Part shown: positions 20,222-28,492 of the stretch, one piece after another | Layout of the letters: each line of letters opens with the position of its first letter | Position numbering within the stretch: position 1 is the first letter of the stretch | DNA from: Dongia sedimenti | Lineage (GTDB): Bacteria > Pseudomonadota > Alphaproteobacteria > Dongiales > Dongiaceae | Assembly: GCA_030715195.1 (NCBI GenBank) | Contig: JAUYVI010000006.1 | Coordinates: forward strand, 558,001-622,000 | Length of the DNA stretch: 64,000 nucleotides | Reading direction: 5' to 3' | Notes under the pieces: generated by a model | The model's input: the letters and a program-made list of their open reading frames with translations, nothing else | What the model was told of the DNA's origin: nothing | Databases searched by the model: none | Made by a program: the position numbers and the translations under genes

Positions 20222-21009
20222 ATGACCCGACTCTCTCTGATCATCCCCCTGCTCCTAGCGCTGACCGCGGGCTGCGCGTCGCCCGCGACCCAGAGCGCCG
20301 GCTACGTCTTTCGAGACTGCAGCGATTGTCCGGAGCTGGTGGTGGTCCGCCCGGCGGGCGGCGGGCCAAACGCCGCCCCGGCGGGTATTGCCGTCGGCCG
20401 GTTTGAAGTCACGCGCGACGAGTTCGCCGTGTTCGAGCGAGAGGACACCGCGCCTTCGCCGCACTGCTTCTTTACGTTTGCCATCGAGACCTACGAAGAT
20501 TCCATGACCCGACAACACCCCGGCCTTGGGGGTATCGGCTGCCTTCCCAGCGCGAGTTGCAGCCTTTCGAATGGGTAGACCCCACCACGCGCTACGCATG
20601 GGGAGACCGGGCCGTCGATGCCTGCCTCTATGCGAACGGACTCGATCGGACGGCCGCTGCGCAAGACTGGAAGAAGAATGCCGAACCGGACCTGCTGGAG
20701 TACTTGCCGACAAATAAGGGGGTACTGGATTGCGACGATGGCGCAGCCTACACGGCACCGGTGGGTTCCTATAAGCCGAACGCCCTCGGTCTCCATGATA
20801 CGATCGGCAACGTGTGGGAATGGAGCGCCGACTGCATCGCCGACCGGAATGAGTGGCCGGAAGGCGCGTATTACCCGCCCTGCATCGCGCGGGGCGGGAG
20901 CTGGCTGAGCAACCTCGATGAACTGTCCGGCGAGGTCGAGCAGCGGTTTCTCGCGAGCGAGCACCGGGAGCATGTCGGGTTCCGGGTCGTGAGACTCCTC
21001 TCCGACTAG
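20222..21009 (+). pseudogene. Broken formylglycine-generating-enzyme (SUMF1/FGE-sulfatase) family lipoprotein gene
   Basis: The first frame (from ATG 20222) encodes a lipoprotein signal (LLLALTAGC) and the FGE-type start GRFEVTRDEFAVFE, running to TRQHPGL. The second frame resumes at YRLPSQRE and continues through TTRYAWGD, GLHDTIGNVWEWSADC, RGGSWLSN and GFRVVRLLSD at 21009. In intact relatives about 30 residues (the HPV.CVSW.DA..Y..WL segment) lie between these points. The join at about 20525 is therefore an internal deletion that also shifts frame, leaving a truncated 118-residue lipoprotein and an untranslated remainder. Members of this family act as oxidases or simply as carbohydrate- or peptide-binding domains; the activity of the intact ancestor is unknown. 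Confidence 0.82.
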
Positions 21010-21113
21010 CCGCCGGCTGCTCTACCTCCGACGTGCCATCGTTCAGACATTGCCAATGTGGAGAATCCTGATGATCCATCCGGCCATACGCGCGCTGCTG
21101 TCGCCCGATCAAC

Positions 21114-21488
21114 CTATCCACCCGGGTAATAGCCCATCCGGCGCACCCGCGGCTTCGCCTCGCGCAGCAGCAGCGTGTTCAGCACCGGCCGATAGCGGGC
21201 GATGAGGTCGCGCTCCTGCACACGCCGCCCGCGCACGCCGTCGGGGTTCAGGTTGACCAGCACATGCGTGCAGCCGAGCCGCTGTGCCGCCTCCCATTGC
21301 GCATGCGTCCGCATCCGGCCGAGCAGGTTCGCCGTCTCGCCGATATAGACGAGGTGCCAGGCGCCGCTCTCATCCGGATGCGCGAAGGCGTAGTTGGCGG
21401 GGTCCGGGTGCCAGTGCGCTTCGCTGAAGAGATAGGGGGTGTAGAAATATTCGATGCCGGAAGCGCCGGCCAGAAAGACACCGTTCAT
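21114..21488 (-). CDS. GIY-YIG-like nuclease domain protein
   Basis: A 124-residue single-domain protein. The segment WHLVYIGETANLLGRMRTH (about residues 44-62) matches the GIY-YIG core, with VYIG as the second half-motif, the catalytic-type Arg in RM.TH, and a later Glu in RVQERDLIARYRPVLN where the family's metal-binding Glu and an Asn near the end are expected. The first half-motif (GIY) is degenerate. Such stand-alone proteins include repair nucleases and mobile-element remnants. It is a single gene between the FGE pseudogene and a LacI-type regulator. Nuclease activity is plausible, not proven. Confidence 0.68.
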   Translation of the reverse strand: MNGVFLAGASGIEYFYTPYLFSEAHWHPDPANYAFAHPDESGAWHLVYIGETANLLGRMRTHAQWEAAQRLGCTHVLVNLNPDGVRGRRVQERDLIARYRPVLNTLLLREAKPRVRRMGYYPGG

Positions 21489-21555
21489 CGCGTCCCTCCG
21501 TGTTCATGTTCTTGATATGTTCTCGCGCTGTCGGACCTCGGAGTCAAGCCTGCGT

Positions 21556-22584
21556 TCAGAGATTATAGGGCGTCACCACCATGGCGCGGCTCGGCTGACT
21601 GGAATGGTGACTCTCGACACGGCGGTGGTGGAACAGGATCGCGCGCAAGGCATCGCGCGCATCGGCCACCAGGTCGTGGTCGATGATCGCATCGATGCGT
21701 CCGGCCTGCAGCAGGGCGCGGTTCTCGGCATCGAGATCGTGGCCGATATAGGCGAGCACCGGACGCCCGGCGTCGTCGAACGCCTGCAGGATGCCGCGGT
21801 TGCCGCCGCCCATGCTGTAGACCGCGATGATGTCGTGCCGCTCATTGAGGCATTGCGCCACCTTGCGCCGGGTCTCGCGATCGATTCCGAAGGTGCCGCT
21901 GACCTCGATCACGGCGAGCTTTGGAAAGCGCTCGCGCATCAGCGCGCGGAAGCCGACCTCGCGCTCTTCCTCGCCCTGGAAATTGTGGCTGCCGAGATGG
22001 GCGATGACCGCGCCCCCGTTCTTTCCAAGGGGCCGCTCGCCCAGGAGACGCCCCAGCAGAAAGGCGGCGGTGCGTCCGGCCGCGCGATTGTCCATGCCGA
22101 CATAGGCGAGCCGCTGCGAGCGCGGCAGGTCGGTGACCAGGGTGACGACCGGCACGCCGCTCGCCGCGACACGGTTGACCGCCTCGGTGATTGCCGGCTC
22201 GTCCGATGCCTTGAGGATGATGCCGCCCGGCCGATCGGCGGCGCGGGCCTCGATCATCCGCACCAGCTTCGCCGGCTCGATGTCTTCATGCAGATGGAAG
22301 CGGGCCGAGATCCGGAAGGGATCGAGATCCGCCAGGGCGCGCTCGACCGCCGCCTGCACCAGCGTGGTGAACCGCTTCGGCGAATGCATGATGACATCGA
22401 CATAGAGGTTCCAGCCGATCGCCAAAGAGGCGGCGGCCCGCCGTTCCAGCTCCGCAATCGCGTGCTCGACCCGGAGCCTCGTTTGCGCATGCACGCCTGG
22501 CCGGTCGTTGAGCACGCGATCCACCGTCGCCGTGCTGATCCCGGCCTGGGCGGCGATCTGCTTCACGGTGAAACGCTGCGGCAT
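21556..22584 (-). CDS. LacI family transcriptional regulator
   Basis: A 342-residue repressor-type protein. The N-terminal helix-turn-helix FTVKQIAAQAGISTATVDRVLN (residues 5-26) and hinge are typical of LacI/GalR, followed by a periplasmic-binding-protein-like effector domain (AADRPGGIILKASD, YVGMDNRAAGRTAAFLLGRLL, VYSMGGGNRGIL). It belongs to the branch that senses sugars or sugar-like ligands. It is divergent from a PhyH-PhyH-SDR operon, separated by 117 bases containing four TTGAT-type repeats, and most likely controls that operon. Confidence 0.9.
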   Translation of the reverse strand: MPQRFTVKQIAAQAGISTATVDRVLNDRPGVHAQTRLRVEHAIAELERRAAASLAIGWNLYVDVIMHSPKRFTTLVQAAVERALADLDPFRISARFHLHEDIEPAKLVRMIEARAADRPGGIILKASDEPAITEAVNRVAASGVPVVTLVTDLPRSQRLAYVGMDNRAAGRTAAFLLGRLLGERPLGKNGGAVIAHLGSHNFQGEEEREVGFRALMRERFPKLAVIEVSGTFGIDRETRRKVAQCLNERHDIIAVYSMGGGNRGILQAFDDAGRPVLAYIGHDLDAENRALLQAGRIDAIIDHDLVADARDALRAILFHHRRVESHHSSQPSRAMVVTPYNL

Positions 22585-22605
22585 GCCCCAAGGCCCACGG
22601 GCCCG

Positions 22606-22643
22606 TTGATGGTTTTTTGATGTGACCTTGATCTATTCCTGAT
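22606..22643. repeat. Four direct repeats of (T/C)TGAT at exact 11-base period
   Basis: TTGAT occurs at 22606, 22617 and 22628, and CTGAT at 22639, each starting exactly 11 bases after the last, in the intergenic space between the LacI-type gene and the first PhyH gene. One repeat per helical turn puts them on one DNA face, a layout typical of cooperative protein binding. Function as an operator array is inference. Confidence 0.55.
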
Positions 22644-22701
22644 GCGGTCCGGGTGTCAAACTTGCCGCATATCAAGAAGCCTGCAACGGGAGAGAGACAC
22701 C

Positions 22702-23568
22702 ATGGACGGCTCGATGGCCCCTTCCAACGGCACCGTGCCCAGCGCCCAGCAGATCCAGGCCTGGCTCGATGAACTGCTGCACGGCAAGGGCTACTTCACC
22801 CTGCCGCAGGTCTTCACGCCCGAGGAGATCGCCGAAGCGCGGAAGATCATCATGGATGAATCCGACCGGGGCGTGGACAAGGTCACCCACTTCCAGGGCC
22901 ACAACAAGGACAAGCTGCATCTGCAGCGGCGGGTCTGGAACCTGCTCAACAAGGGCGACATCTTCGTCACCATGCTGAAGCGCGAGCCGATCGTCTCGAT
23001 CGTGAAGGCGTTCCTCGGCGACGAGTTCATCCTGGGGTCGATCGCCGCCAACCGCCTGCTGCCCGGCGGGCCGGGCCAGGAGCTGCATGTCGACTATCCC
23101 TACTGGGATATCTATAAGCGCTCGAGCTTCCCGACCAACATCAATCCCAGCTTTCCGCTGAACCTGCAGGCTACCATCCTGCTCGACGACTTCACCCCGG
23201 AGAACGGCGCCACCGCGATCGTGCCGCATACTCAGAAACTCGGCCGCTATCCCGACGAGCCGGCCAAGCTGCCGCCGGAGACCGAGCGCATGGTGGGGAA
23301 GGCGGGCGACGTCGCGGTGTTCTATGGCCTGTGCTGGCATTGCGCGATGCCGAACAACAGCCAGGGCGACCGCACCGGCCTGTTGATCGAATACCTGCCG
23401 AAATTCGTGAAGCCGCTGGAGGACCAGCTCTCCGGCGTGCGCAAGGAGGTGATCGACAAAGGCGGCGACTTCATCCGCCAGCTGGTCGGTCTCGCCTATC
23501 CCTATCCGCAGCTGCTCGACAAGGCCGAAGGCGGAAACAAGGAAGGCTATTACTCACAGAAGTACTGA
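22702..23568 (+). CDS. Phytanoyl-CoA dioxygenase (PhyH) family protein
   Basis: A 288-residue Fe(II)/2-oxoglutarate-dependent oxygenase. The facial triad is visible as HVD in GQELHVDYPYW (about residues 131-133) and the distal His in LCWHCAMPNN; the 2-oxoglutarate Arg is probably that of GDRTGLLIEYLP. The N-terminus shows the PhyH pattern GYFTLPQVFTPEEIAEAR. GGGAGAGA precedes the ATG. It is the first gene of a PhyH-PhyH-SDR unit under a divergent LacI-type regulator. Family members hydroxylate or demethylate small molecules; no substrate can be assigned. Confidence 0.88.
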   Translation: MDGSMAPSNGTVPSAQQIQAWLDELLHGKGYFTLPQVFTPEEIAEARKIIMDESDRGVDKVTHFQGHNKDKLHLQRRVWNLLNKGDIFVTMLKREPIVSIVKAFLGDEFILGSIAANRLLPGGPGQELHVDYPYWDIYKRSSFPTNINPSFPLNLQATILLDDFTPENGATAIVPHTQKLGRYPDEPAKLPPETERMVGKAGDVAVFYGLCWHCAMPNNSQGDRTGLLIEYLPKFVKPLEDQLSGVRKEVIDKGGDFIRQLVGLAYPYPQLLDKAEGGNKEGYYSQKY

Positions 23569-23606
23569 GCCTCTGCCGCCGCCACACCGAATACCAGGGA
23601 GTGACC

Positions 23607-24527
23607 ATGAATACCCAGACCGCCCTCGAGGCGCTCGGCGCGACCGCCGACACCCTGACCCAGGCGCAGCGCGAAGCCTTCGACCGCGACGGCTATTTCG
23701 TCCTCTATGACGTGTTCACCCCGGCTGAATGCCGCGAGATGGGCGCCGAGTTCGACCGCATGGCGGAGGAGGACGGCGCCAATGCCGGCATGGAGGTGAG
23801 TCTCGAAGGCGTCGACGGCCGTCTCTACAATCCGCAGGAAGGCAAGAAGGCGGGGATCCAGACCGGCTCGACCCGCATCTCCAACATCTTCAACAAGTCC
23901 GCCGCCTTCGATCGCTGCCTGGACATCAAGCCGCTGATCGCGGTCTCGCAGCACCTGCTCGGTGAGATCAAGCTGCACGGCGCCAATCTGCGCGAGCCGC
24001 ACCAGGGCTATGGCCATCAGCCGCTGCACTCCGACGTGCAGAAGCGCTTCAAGGGCGACTGGTGGCTGACCAACTCGCTGATCATGTTCGACGACATGAC
24101 CCTCGACAACGGCCCGACTCGCCTGGTCCCCGGCTCGCAGCATTGGCCGGAGCTGAACGTGCCCGGCGAGAACGTCATGCCCTCGACCGTGACCGACCCC
24201 GACCTGCTCGCGTTCAAGGGCTATCCCGAAGATCCCTTCGCGCCCTATCCGGGCGAGGTGAAGATCACGATTCCGGCCGGCGCGGTCGCGGTCTTCAATT
24301 CGAGCTGCTGGCATGGCGGCACCTTGAAGAAAAACGACGCAAGACGCCGCATGCTGCATCTCACCTACACGCGCCGCGACCTGAAGCAGCAGCTGCCGCA
24401 GCAGCACTATCTCACCAAGGCGTTCTACGACCGCTTGAGCGAGCCGCAGCAATTCTTGCTCGACGTGGTCGATCCGGACACAATTCCCGCCTCGGAACGC
24501 AAGCGGGCGGTCGCCGCCGGCTACTGA
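23607..24527 (+). CDS. Phytanoyl-CoA dioxygenase (PhyH) family protein, second copy
   Basis: A 306-residue Fe(II)/2-oxoglutarate oxygenase. The metal triad is HSD in GHQPLHSDVQKRF and the His in SSCWHGGTLKKN, with the following ARRRML supplying the cosubstrate Arg. The N-terminal DRDGYFVLYDVFTPAEC is the PhyH opening. It shares the fold but little detailed sequence with the preceding gene, so the two probably act on successive or different substrates rather than being recent duplicates. AGGGAG lies seven bases from the ATG; 38 bases separate the genes. Confidence 0.88.
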   Translation: MNTQTALEALGATADTLTQAQREAFDRDGYFVLYDVFTPAECREMGAEFDRMAEEDGANAGMEVSLEGVDGRLYNPQEGKKAGIQTGSTRISNIFNKSAAFDRCLDIKPLIAVSQHLLGEIKLHGANLREPHQGYGHQPLHSDVQKRFKGDWWLTNSLIMFDDMTLDNGPTRLVPGSQHWPELNVPGENVMPSTVTDPDLLAFKGYPEDPFAPYPGEVKITIPAGAVAVFNSSCWHGGTLKKNDARRRMLHLTYTRRDLKQQLPQQHYLTKAFYDRLSEPQQFLLDVVDPDTIPASERKRAVAAGY

Positions 24528-24547
24528 CAAGAACGAGGAGGGGGAGC

Positions 24548-25327
24548 ATGCGCCATTCGGAAACCCGTGCCGTCATCACCGGCGGCACGCAGGGCCTCGG
24601 CCTCGCCATTGCCAAGCGGCTGGCGGGCGAGGGCGCCAAGAGCATCGTCATCAGCGGCCGCAATGCCAAGAAGGGCGAGGCGGCGGCCAAGGCCGTCTCC
24701 GCGCTCGGGCCGCAATGCATCTTCGTGAAGGCGGAGATGGGCAACGTCGACGACCCGAAGCGCTTGATCGCGACCGCGCTCGACAAGTTCGGCAGCGTCA
24801 ACGCCTTGGTGAACTCCGCCGCCGAAACCGGGCGCGGTACCCTGCTCGACACCAGCCTCGAGACCTGGGAGAAGCACTTCAACACCAACACCCGCGGCCC
24901 TTTCCTCACCATGCAGGGCGTGGTGCAGCATCTCGTGGAGACCGGCAGGCCGGGCAGCATCGTCAACATCCTCTCCATGGTGATCTATGTTGGGCAGTCG
25001 TACCTGACGGCCTACTCGTCGTCGAAGGCGGCACTGGCCAATCTCACGCGCAACACCGCGAACGCCTTTGCGACCAAGCGCATCCGCTGCAACGGCATCA
25101 ATGTCGGCTGGATGGACACGCCGCAGGAAGACCAGACCCAGCAGGCGTTCCACGACCGCAAGCCCGGCTGGCTGAAAGAGGTCGAGGCGCAGCAGCCGAT
25201 GGGCCAGCTGGTCAAGCCGGACCAGCTCGCGGGGTTGGTCGCCTATATGCTGAGCCCGGAATCCGGCGTCATGACCGGTGCCCTGGTCGATTACGACCAG
25301 AACGTCGCCGGCCGCTACCCGGAATAG
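24548..25327 (+). CDS. Short-chain dehydrogenase/reductase
   Basis: A 259-residue classical SDR. The cofactor motif ITGGTQGLGLAIAKRL (residues 10-25), the ALVNSAAETGR segment, catalytic Ser in NILSMV and YSSSK (Tyr/Lys) are all present. GAGGGGGAG precedes ATG 24548 and only 20 bases separate it from the second PhyH gene, so it is the third gene of the operon. It plausibly oxidises the alcohol formed by a preceding hydroxylation. The conserved SG.ALVDYDQNV ending resembles sugar- or polyol-type SDRs, which fits a LacI-type regulator; this is inference. Confidence 0.9.
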   Translation: MRHSETRAVITGGTQGLGLAIAKRLAGEGAKSIVISGRNAKKGEAAAKAVSALGPQCIFVKAEMGNVDDPKRLIATALDKFGSVNALVNSAAETGRGTLLDTSLETWEKHFNTNTRGPFLTMQGVVQHLVETGRPGSIVNILSMVIYVGQSYLTAYSSSKAALANLTRNTANAFATKRIRCNGINVGWMDTPQEDQTQQAFHDRKPGWLKEVEAQQPMGQLVKPDQLAGLVAYMLSPESGVMTGALVDYDQNVAGRYPE

Positions 25328-25398
25328 ACCGCGACGCTTCGGCCGCGGCCGAACCGTTGCCGCGTGACTCGGCCGCGTGCCTGGCCTATCTTCCAGCC

Positions 25399-26139
25399 AT
25401 GAGCGTAGCGTCCAAATCGATGCCGTCCGGCGCCTCGATGGCGGAGATCGCGGCCCTGGTCGGCGATCCGGCCCGCGCCAACATGCTGACCGCCTTGCTC
25501 GGCGGCCAGTCGCTGACCGCGAGCGATCTCGCCTGGCATGCCGGTGTCACGCCGCAGACCGCGAGCGGCCATCTCGCGCGCATGGGTGCCGCGCAGCTCG
25601 TCAGCGTCACGGCGCTCGGCCGGCACCGCTATTACCGGCTCGCTTCGCCGAAGGTCGCGCAGATGCTGGAGACGATCTATCAAGTCGCCGGGGACCAGCC
25701 GGTGCCGCGCCGCCGCCTGCCCTCCTATGTCGATACCGCGATGCGCGAGGCTCGGACCTGCTACGACCATCTGGCCGGCGAACTCGGCGTTGCCGTCGCG
25801 GAAGCGCTGGTCGCGCGGCAATACCTGGTCCTCAACGACGAAGCCGGCGTGGTCACCCGAAAAGGCGCCCGGTTCTTCGGCACGCTCGGCATCGATCTCG
25901 AGAAGCTCACACAGCAGCGCCGCTGCTTCTGCCGCATCTGCATTGATCTCACCGAGCGCCGGCCCCATATCGCCGGTGCCTTGGGCGCAGCCTTCTGCGA
26001 GCGCTGCTTCGAGCTCGGCTGGATCGCGCGGATGAAGGACAGCCGGGCGGTGGCGGTGACGGCGAAGGGTTCCGGCAATTTGCGGGACATTTTAGGGATC
26101 GAAGCCCCGCCTGCGAAGCCGCGCCGGCAGGCTGCATAG
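25399..26139 (+). CDS. ArsR-type winged-helix transcriptional regulator
   Basis: A 246-residue regulator with an N-terminal ArsR-like winged helix (DPARANMLTALLGGQSLTA, then GVTPQTASGHLARM) and the beta-wing GRHRYYRLAS. The C-terminal 120 residues are the extension of this longer subfamily (CIDLTERRPHIAGALGAAF). Cysteines cluster as CFCRIC and CERC about 30 residues apart, which could bind metal, although the ligands of classical ArsR metal sensors are absent. ATG 25399 gives a complete domain. It is 71 bases from the SDR stop on the same strand; it may be a separate unit. Its target is unknown. Confidence 0.82.
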   Translation: MSVASKSMPSGASMAEIAALVGDPARANMLTALLGGQSLTASDLAWHAGVTPQTASGHLARMGAAQLVSVTALGRHRYYRLASPKVAQMLETIYQVAGDQPVPRRRLPSYVDTAMREARTCYDHLAGELGVAVAEALVARQYLVLNDEAGVVTRKGARFFGTLGIDLEKLTQQRRCFCRICIDLTERRPHIAGALGAAFCERCFELGWIARMKDSRAVAVTAKGSGNLRDILGIEAPPAKPRRQAA

Positions 26140-26208
26140 CCGGCGGTGCGACACCAGGGTTAACGCATCCTTAGCCGCGCCGTGCTATGAGCAGAGTGGA
26201 TTTCCTGC

Positions 26209-27201
26209 GTGAGGCAAGGCTTGGACGGAATCGGGCAGACATTCTGGAACGCGTTGCGGGATCCCTTCCGTTATCCGTTGGACATGAACGAGCGGATCTT
26301 CTGGGGCTACCTGCTTTCGTCTCTGTTCCTGGCCGTGGCGGTCTATGCCTATCTGCGCCGCCATCGCCCCGAGACGACGCCGGCAAGCCTGCTCGGCTTT
26401 CTCTTCCCGAAGAAGATCTATCTCCACAAATCCGCAATCGCCGACTACCAGTTCTTCCTGGTCGATCGCATCGTCTACGTGCTGCTGTTCCCGGTGCTGG
26501 CGGTCCTGGTCGCGCCGCTCGCCGATGCCGTCACCGCGGCACTGACGCGGCAGTTCGGCGCGCTTGCGACGCCCTGGCGCGCCGGCCTCTGGATGCTGCT
26601 GGGCGTCACGCTGCTGCAGATCCTCTGGATCGACTTCATGCTGTACTACGTGCACTACATCTTCCACAAGGTTCCGGCGCTCTGGGAATTCCACAAGGTG
26701 CACCATTCGGCCGAGGTGATGACGCCGCTGACCGCCTATCGCATGCATCCGTTCGAGCTGTTCTTCAATATGAACGTGACGGCGGTCGGCATAGCCCTGC
26801 TGGTCGGTCTGCTCGGCTATCTGTTCGGCGGCATCCATCCGGAGTTCCGGATCTTTGACATCAACGCCGTGCAGTTCGCCTTCTACGTGGTGGGCTTCAA
26901 TCTGCGGCATTCGCACGTGCCGCTCGGCTACGGCAGGGTTCTCAGTCAGGTCTTCGTCAGCCCGTGGATGCATCAAGTGCATCACAGCCGAGAGACCCGA
27001 CATTTCGACAAGAACATGGGCTTCATCTTCTCCATCTGGGATCGCATGTTCGGCACCCTGCACGTGCCGGCGCCGGGCGAGCAGTTCGAGCTCGGCCTCG
27101 GCGACGGCGAGCATGTCCGCTTCCACAGCCTGCCGGCGCTCTACTTCCGGCCGATCGCCAACCTGCTGCGCCGCTGGGTGAAGCCGGCGAAGGCCGCGTG
27201 A
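26209..27201 (+). CDS. Sterol desaturase / fatty acid hydroxylase family membrane protein
   Basis: A 330-residue diiron membrane oxygenase. Histidine boxes appear as HYIFH, HKVHH, HSHVP and HQVHHSRETRH in the order expected for the fatty acid hydroxylase superfamily, between hydrophobic helices (about residues 30-48, 85-103, 120-145, 185-210). The 5' end is uncertain: GTG 26209 is used, but ATG 26284 would also leave all motifs. It overlaps the next gene by four bases (GTGA), so translation is coupled. Substrate unknown; sterol use is unlikely in this organism, so a lipid or carotenoid-like substrate is more plausible. Confidence 0.85.
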   Translation: MRQGLDGIGQTFWNALRDPFRYPLDMNERIFWGYLLSSLFLAVAVYAYLRRHRPETTPASLLGFLFPKKIYLHKSAIADYQFFLVDRIVYVLLFPVLAVLVAPLADAVTAALTRQFGALATPWRAGLWMLLGVTLLQILWIDFMLYYVHYIFHKVPALWEFHKVHHSAEVMTPLTAYRMHPFELFFNMNVTAVGIALLVGLLGYLFGGIHPEFRIFDINAVQFAFYVVGFNLRHSHVPLGYGRVLSQVFVSPWMHQVHHSRETRHFDKNMGFIFSIWDRMFGTLHVPAPGEQFELGLGDGEHVRFHSLPALYFRPIANLLRRWVKPAKAA

Positions 27202-28022
27202 CGCGCCTCGCCCCGGCCCGCCTCGTGCTGGTCGGCCTCATCCTGATCGCCATGATCCGGGCGGCCCCGGCCGATCCCGGTCCGGATTCGGTGATGATAG
27301 AAGATCTCACCTGGCCGGAGATCAAGGCACGGATGGAGGCGGGCGCCACCACCATCATCGTGCCCACCGGCGGCACCGAGCAGAACGGGCCGCACATGGT
27401 GCTCGGCAAGCACAACGTGATCATCCGCTACACCGCCGATGCGATCGCCCGGCGCCTGGGCAAGGTGCTGGTGGCTCCCGTCCTCGCCTACGTGCCCGAG
27501 GGCAGCTGGGATCCGCCAGAGGGCCACATGCGCTTCCCCGGCAGCATCAGCCTGCCCGACCGGGTCTATGAGGGCGTGCTGGAATCCGCCGCGCGCAGCT
27601 TCGCCGCCGAGGGCTTCAAGACCGTGCTCTTCCTCGGCGATTCCGGCCCCAACCAGCGCCCGCAGGCGGCGGTGGCCCAGAAGCTCGACGCCGAGCTCAA
27701 GCCCAGGGGCATCCGGGTGCTCCAGGTCGGCGACTACTACACCCATAACGGCCAGGAAGAATGGCTGAAATCCCAGGGCTTCACCGAGCAGGAGATCGGC
27801 GTTCACGCCGCCCTGATCGACACCGCCCAGTTGATGGCGATCGATCCGGAGGGGGTCCGGACCGCCCTCCTCGCTTCCAGCGCCGGCAACCCGGATGGGA
27901 GCAAAAACGGGGTCATCGGCGACCCGGCCGGGGCCACCGCCGCCATCGGCCGGAAGCTGCTGGAGCTGAAAATCGAGGCCGCGGTTCGGCAAATCCGGCA
28001 GGAAGTCGCCGCAATTCCCTGA
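27198..28022 (+). CDS. Exported creatininase-family amidohydrolase
   Basis: A 274-residue protein with a signal peptide (residues 1-26) followed by a creatininase domain: IEDLTWPEIKARME, PTGGTEQNGPHMVLGKHN, GHMRFPGSISLP and FLGDSGPNQRP. In creatininase the matching motifs are TEQHGPH....D and NGHGGN; here the first His is Asn, the Asp is His and the central His is Ser, so metal binding differs from the classical enzyme. It starts in a GTGA overlap with the membrane hydroxylase gene. A periplasmic amidase or lactonase-like role is possible; creatinine itself is unlikely to be the substrate. Confidence 0.78.
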   Translation: MTRLAPARLVLVGLILIAMIRAAPADPGPDSVMIEDLTWPEIKARMEAGATTIIVPTGGTEQNGPHMVLGKHNVIIRYTADAIARRLGKVLVAPVLAYVPEGSWDPPEGHMRFPGSISLPDRVYEGVLESAARSFAAEGFKTVLFLGDSGPNQRPQAAVAQKLDAELKPRGIRVLQVGDYYTHNGQEEWLKSQGFTEQEIGVHAALIDTAQLMAIDPEGVRTALLASSAGNPDGSKNGVIGDPAGATAAIGRKLLELKIEAAVRQIRQEVAAIP

Positions 28023-28104
28023 TTCCAGGGAAAGAATCGCCATTGTCGGCCGGTCGCTTCCTGCGTAAAATGAACCATCAACCGATCCGCGAGCGGGGGA
28101 AGCG

Positions 28105-28470
28105 ATGCGGGCTGCGTTAACAATTTTTGTTCTGAGCACGTCCGTGCTCCTGGCAAGCTGTGCCGGGCGTGAGCCCAACCCTCAGCCGGAAGCGTCGGTC
28201 TATGACAAGTACTACACGTGTCAGGACATCCGCGAGGAGAAGGGCCGGATCTTTGCTGCGGTCCAGGATCGTGGCGTCGAGCAGGCATCGATCCGCCAGC
28301 GCGACAACGACCTGATGTCGCGGACCATCCCCTTCTTGCCGCCGGCGCTGGCGGCCGTGGATGAGGCGCGCATGAGCGGCAGCAAGAAGACAGCCCAGGA
28401 GATCGAGATCGACGCCTTGCAGGCGCGCGACAAGCATCTCGACGGCATGGCCGCCGATCGCGGCTGCTGA
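28105..28470 (+). CDS. Predicted lipoprotein, first of a paralogous pair
   Basis: A 121-residue protein with a lipoprotein signal peptide; the lipobox LLASC places the lipidated Cys at about residue 19. The mature region has a Cys near the start, a segment FLPPALAAVDEA, and a charged helix EIEIDALQARDKHLDGMAADRGC ending in a terminal Cys. The same layout recurs in the next gene 22 bases downstream, so the pair arose by duplication. No known family is recognised. The frame starts shortly after a GGGGGAAG element. Likely an envelope-anchored alpha-helical protein. Confidence 0.75.
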   Translation: MRAALTIFVLSTSVLLASCAGREPNPQPEASVYDKYYTCQDIREEKGRIFAAVQDRGVEQASIRQRDNDLMSRTIPFLPPALAAVDEARMSGSKKTAQEIEIDALQARDKHLDGMAADRGC

Positions 28471-28492
28471 AATCAGGGTTTGGGGAACGGCG

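Noticed and set aside
20557..21009. Treating the C-terminal FGE half as an independent gene
   Set aside because: The frame is open upstream to YRLPSQRE and aligns continuously with the family after the deletion; the ATG at 20557 falls inside a conserved block.
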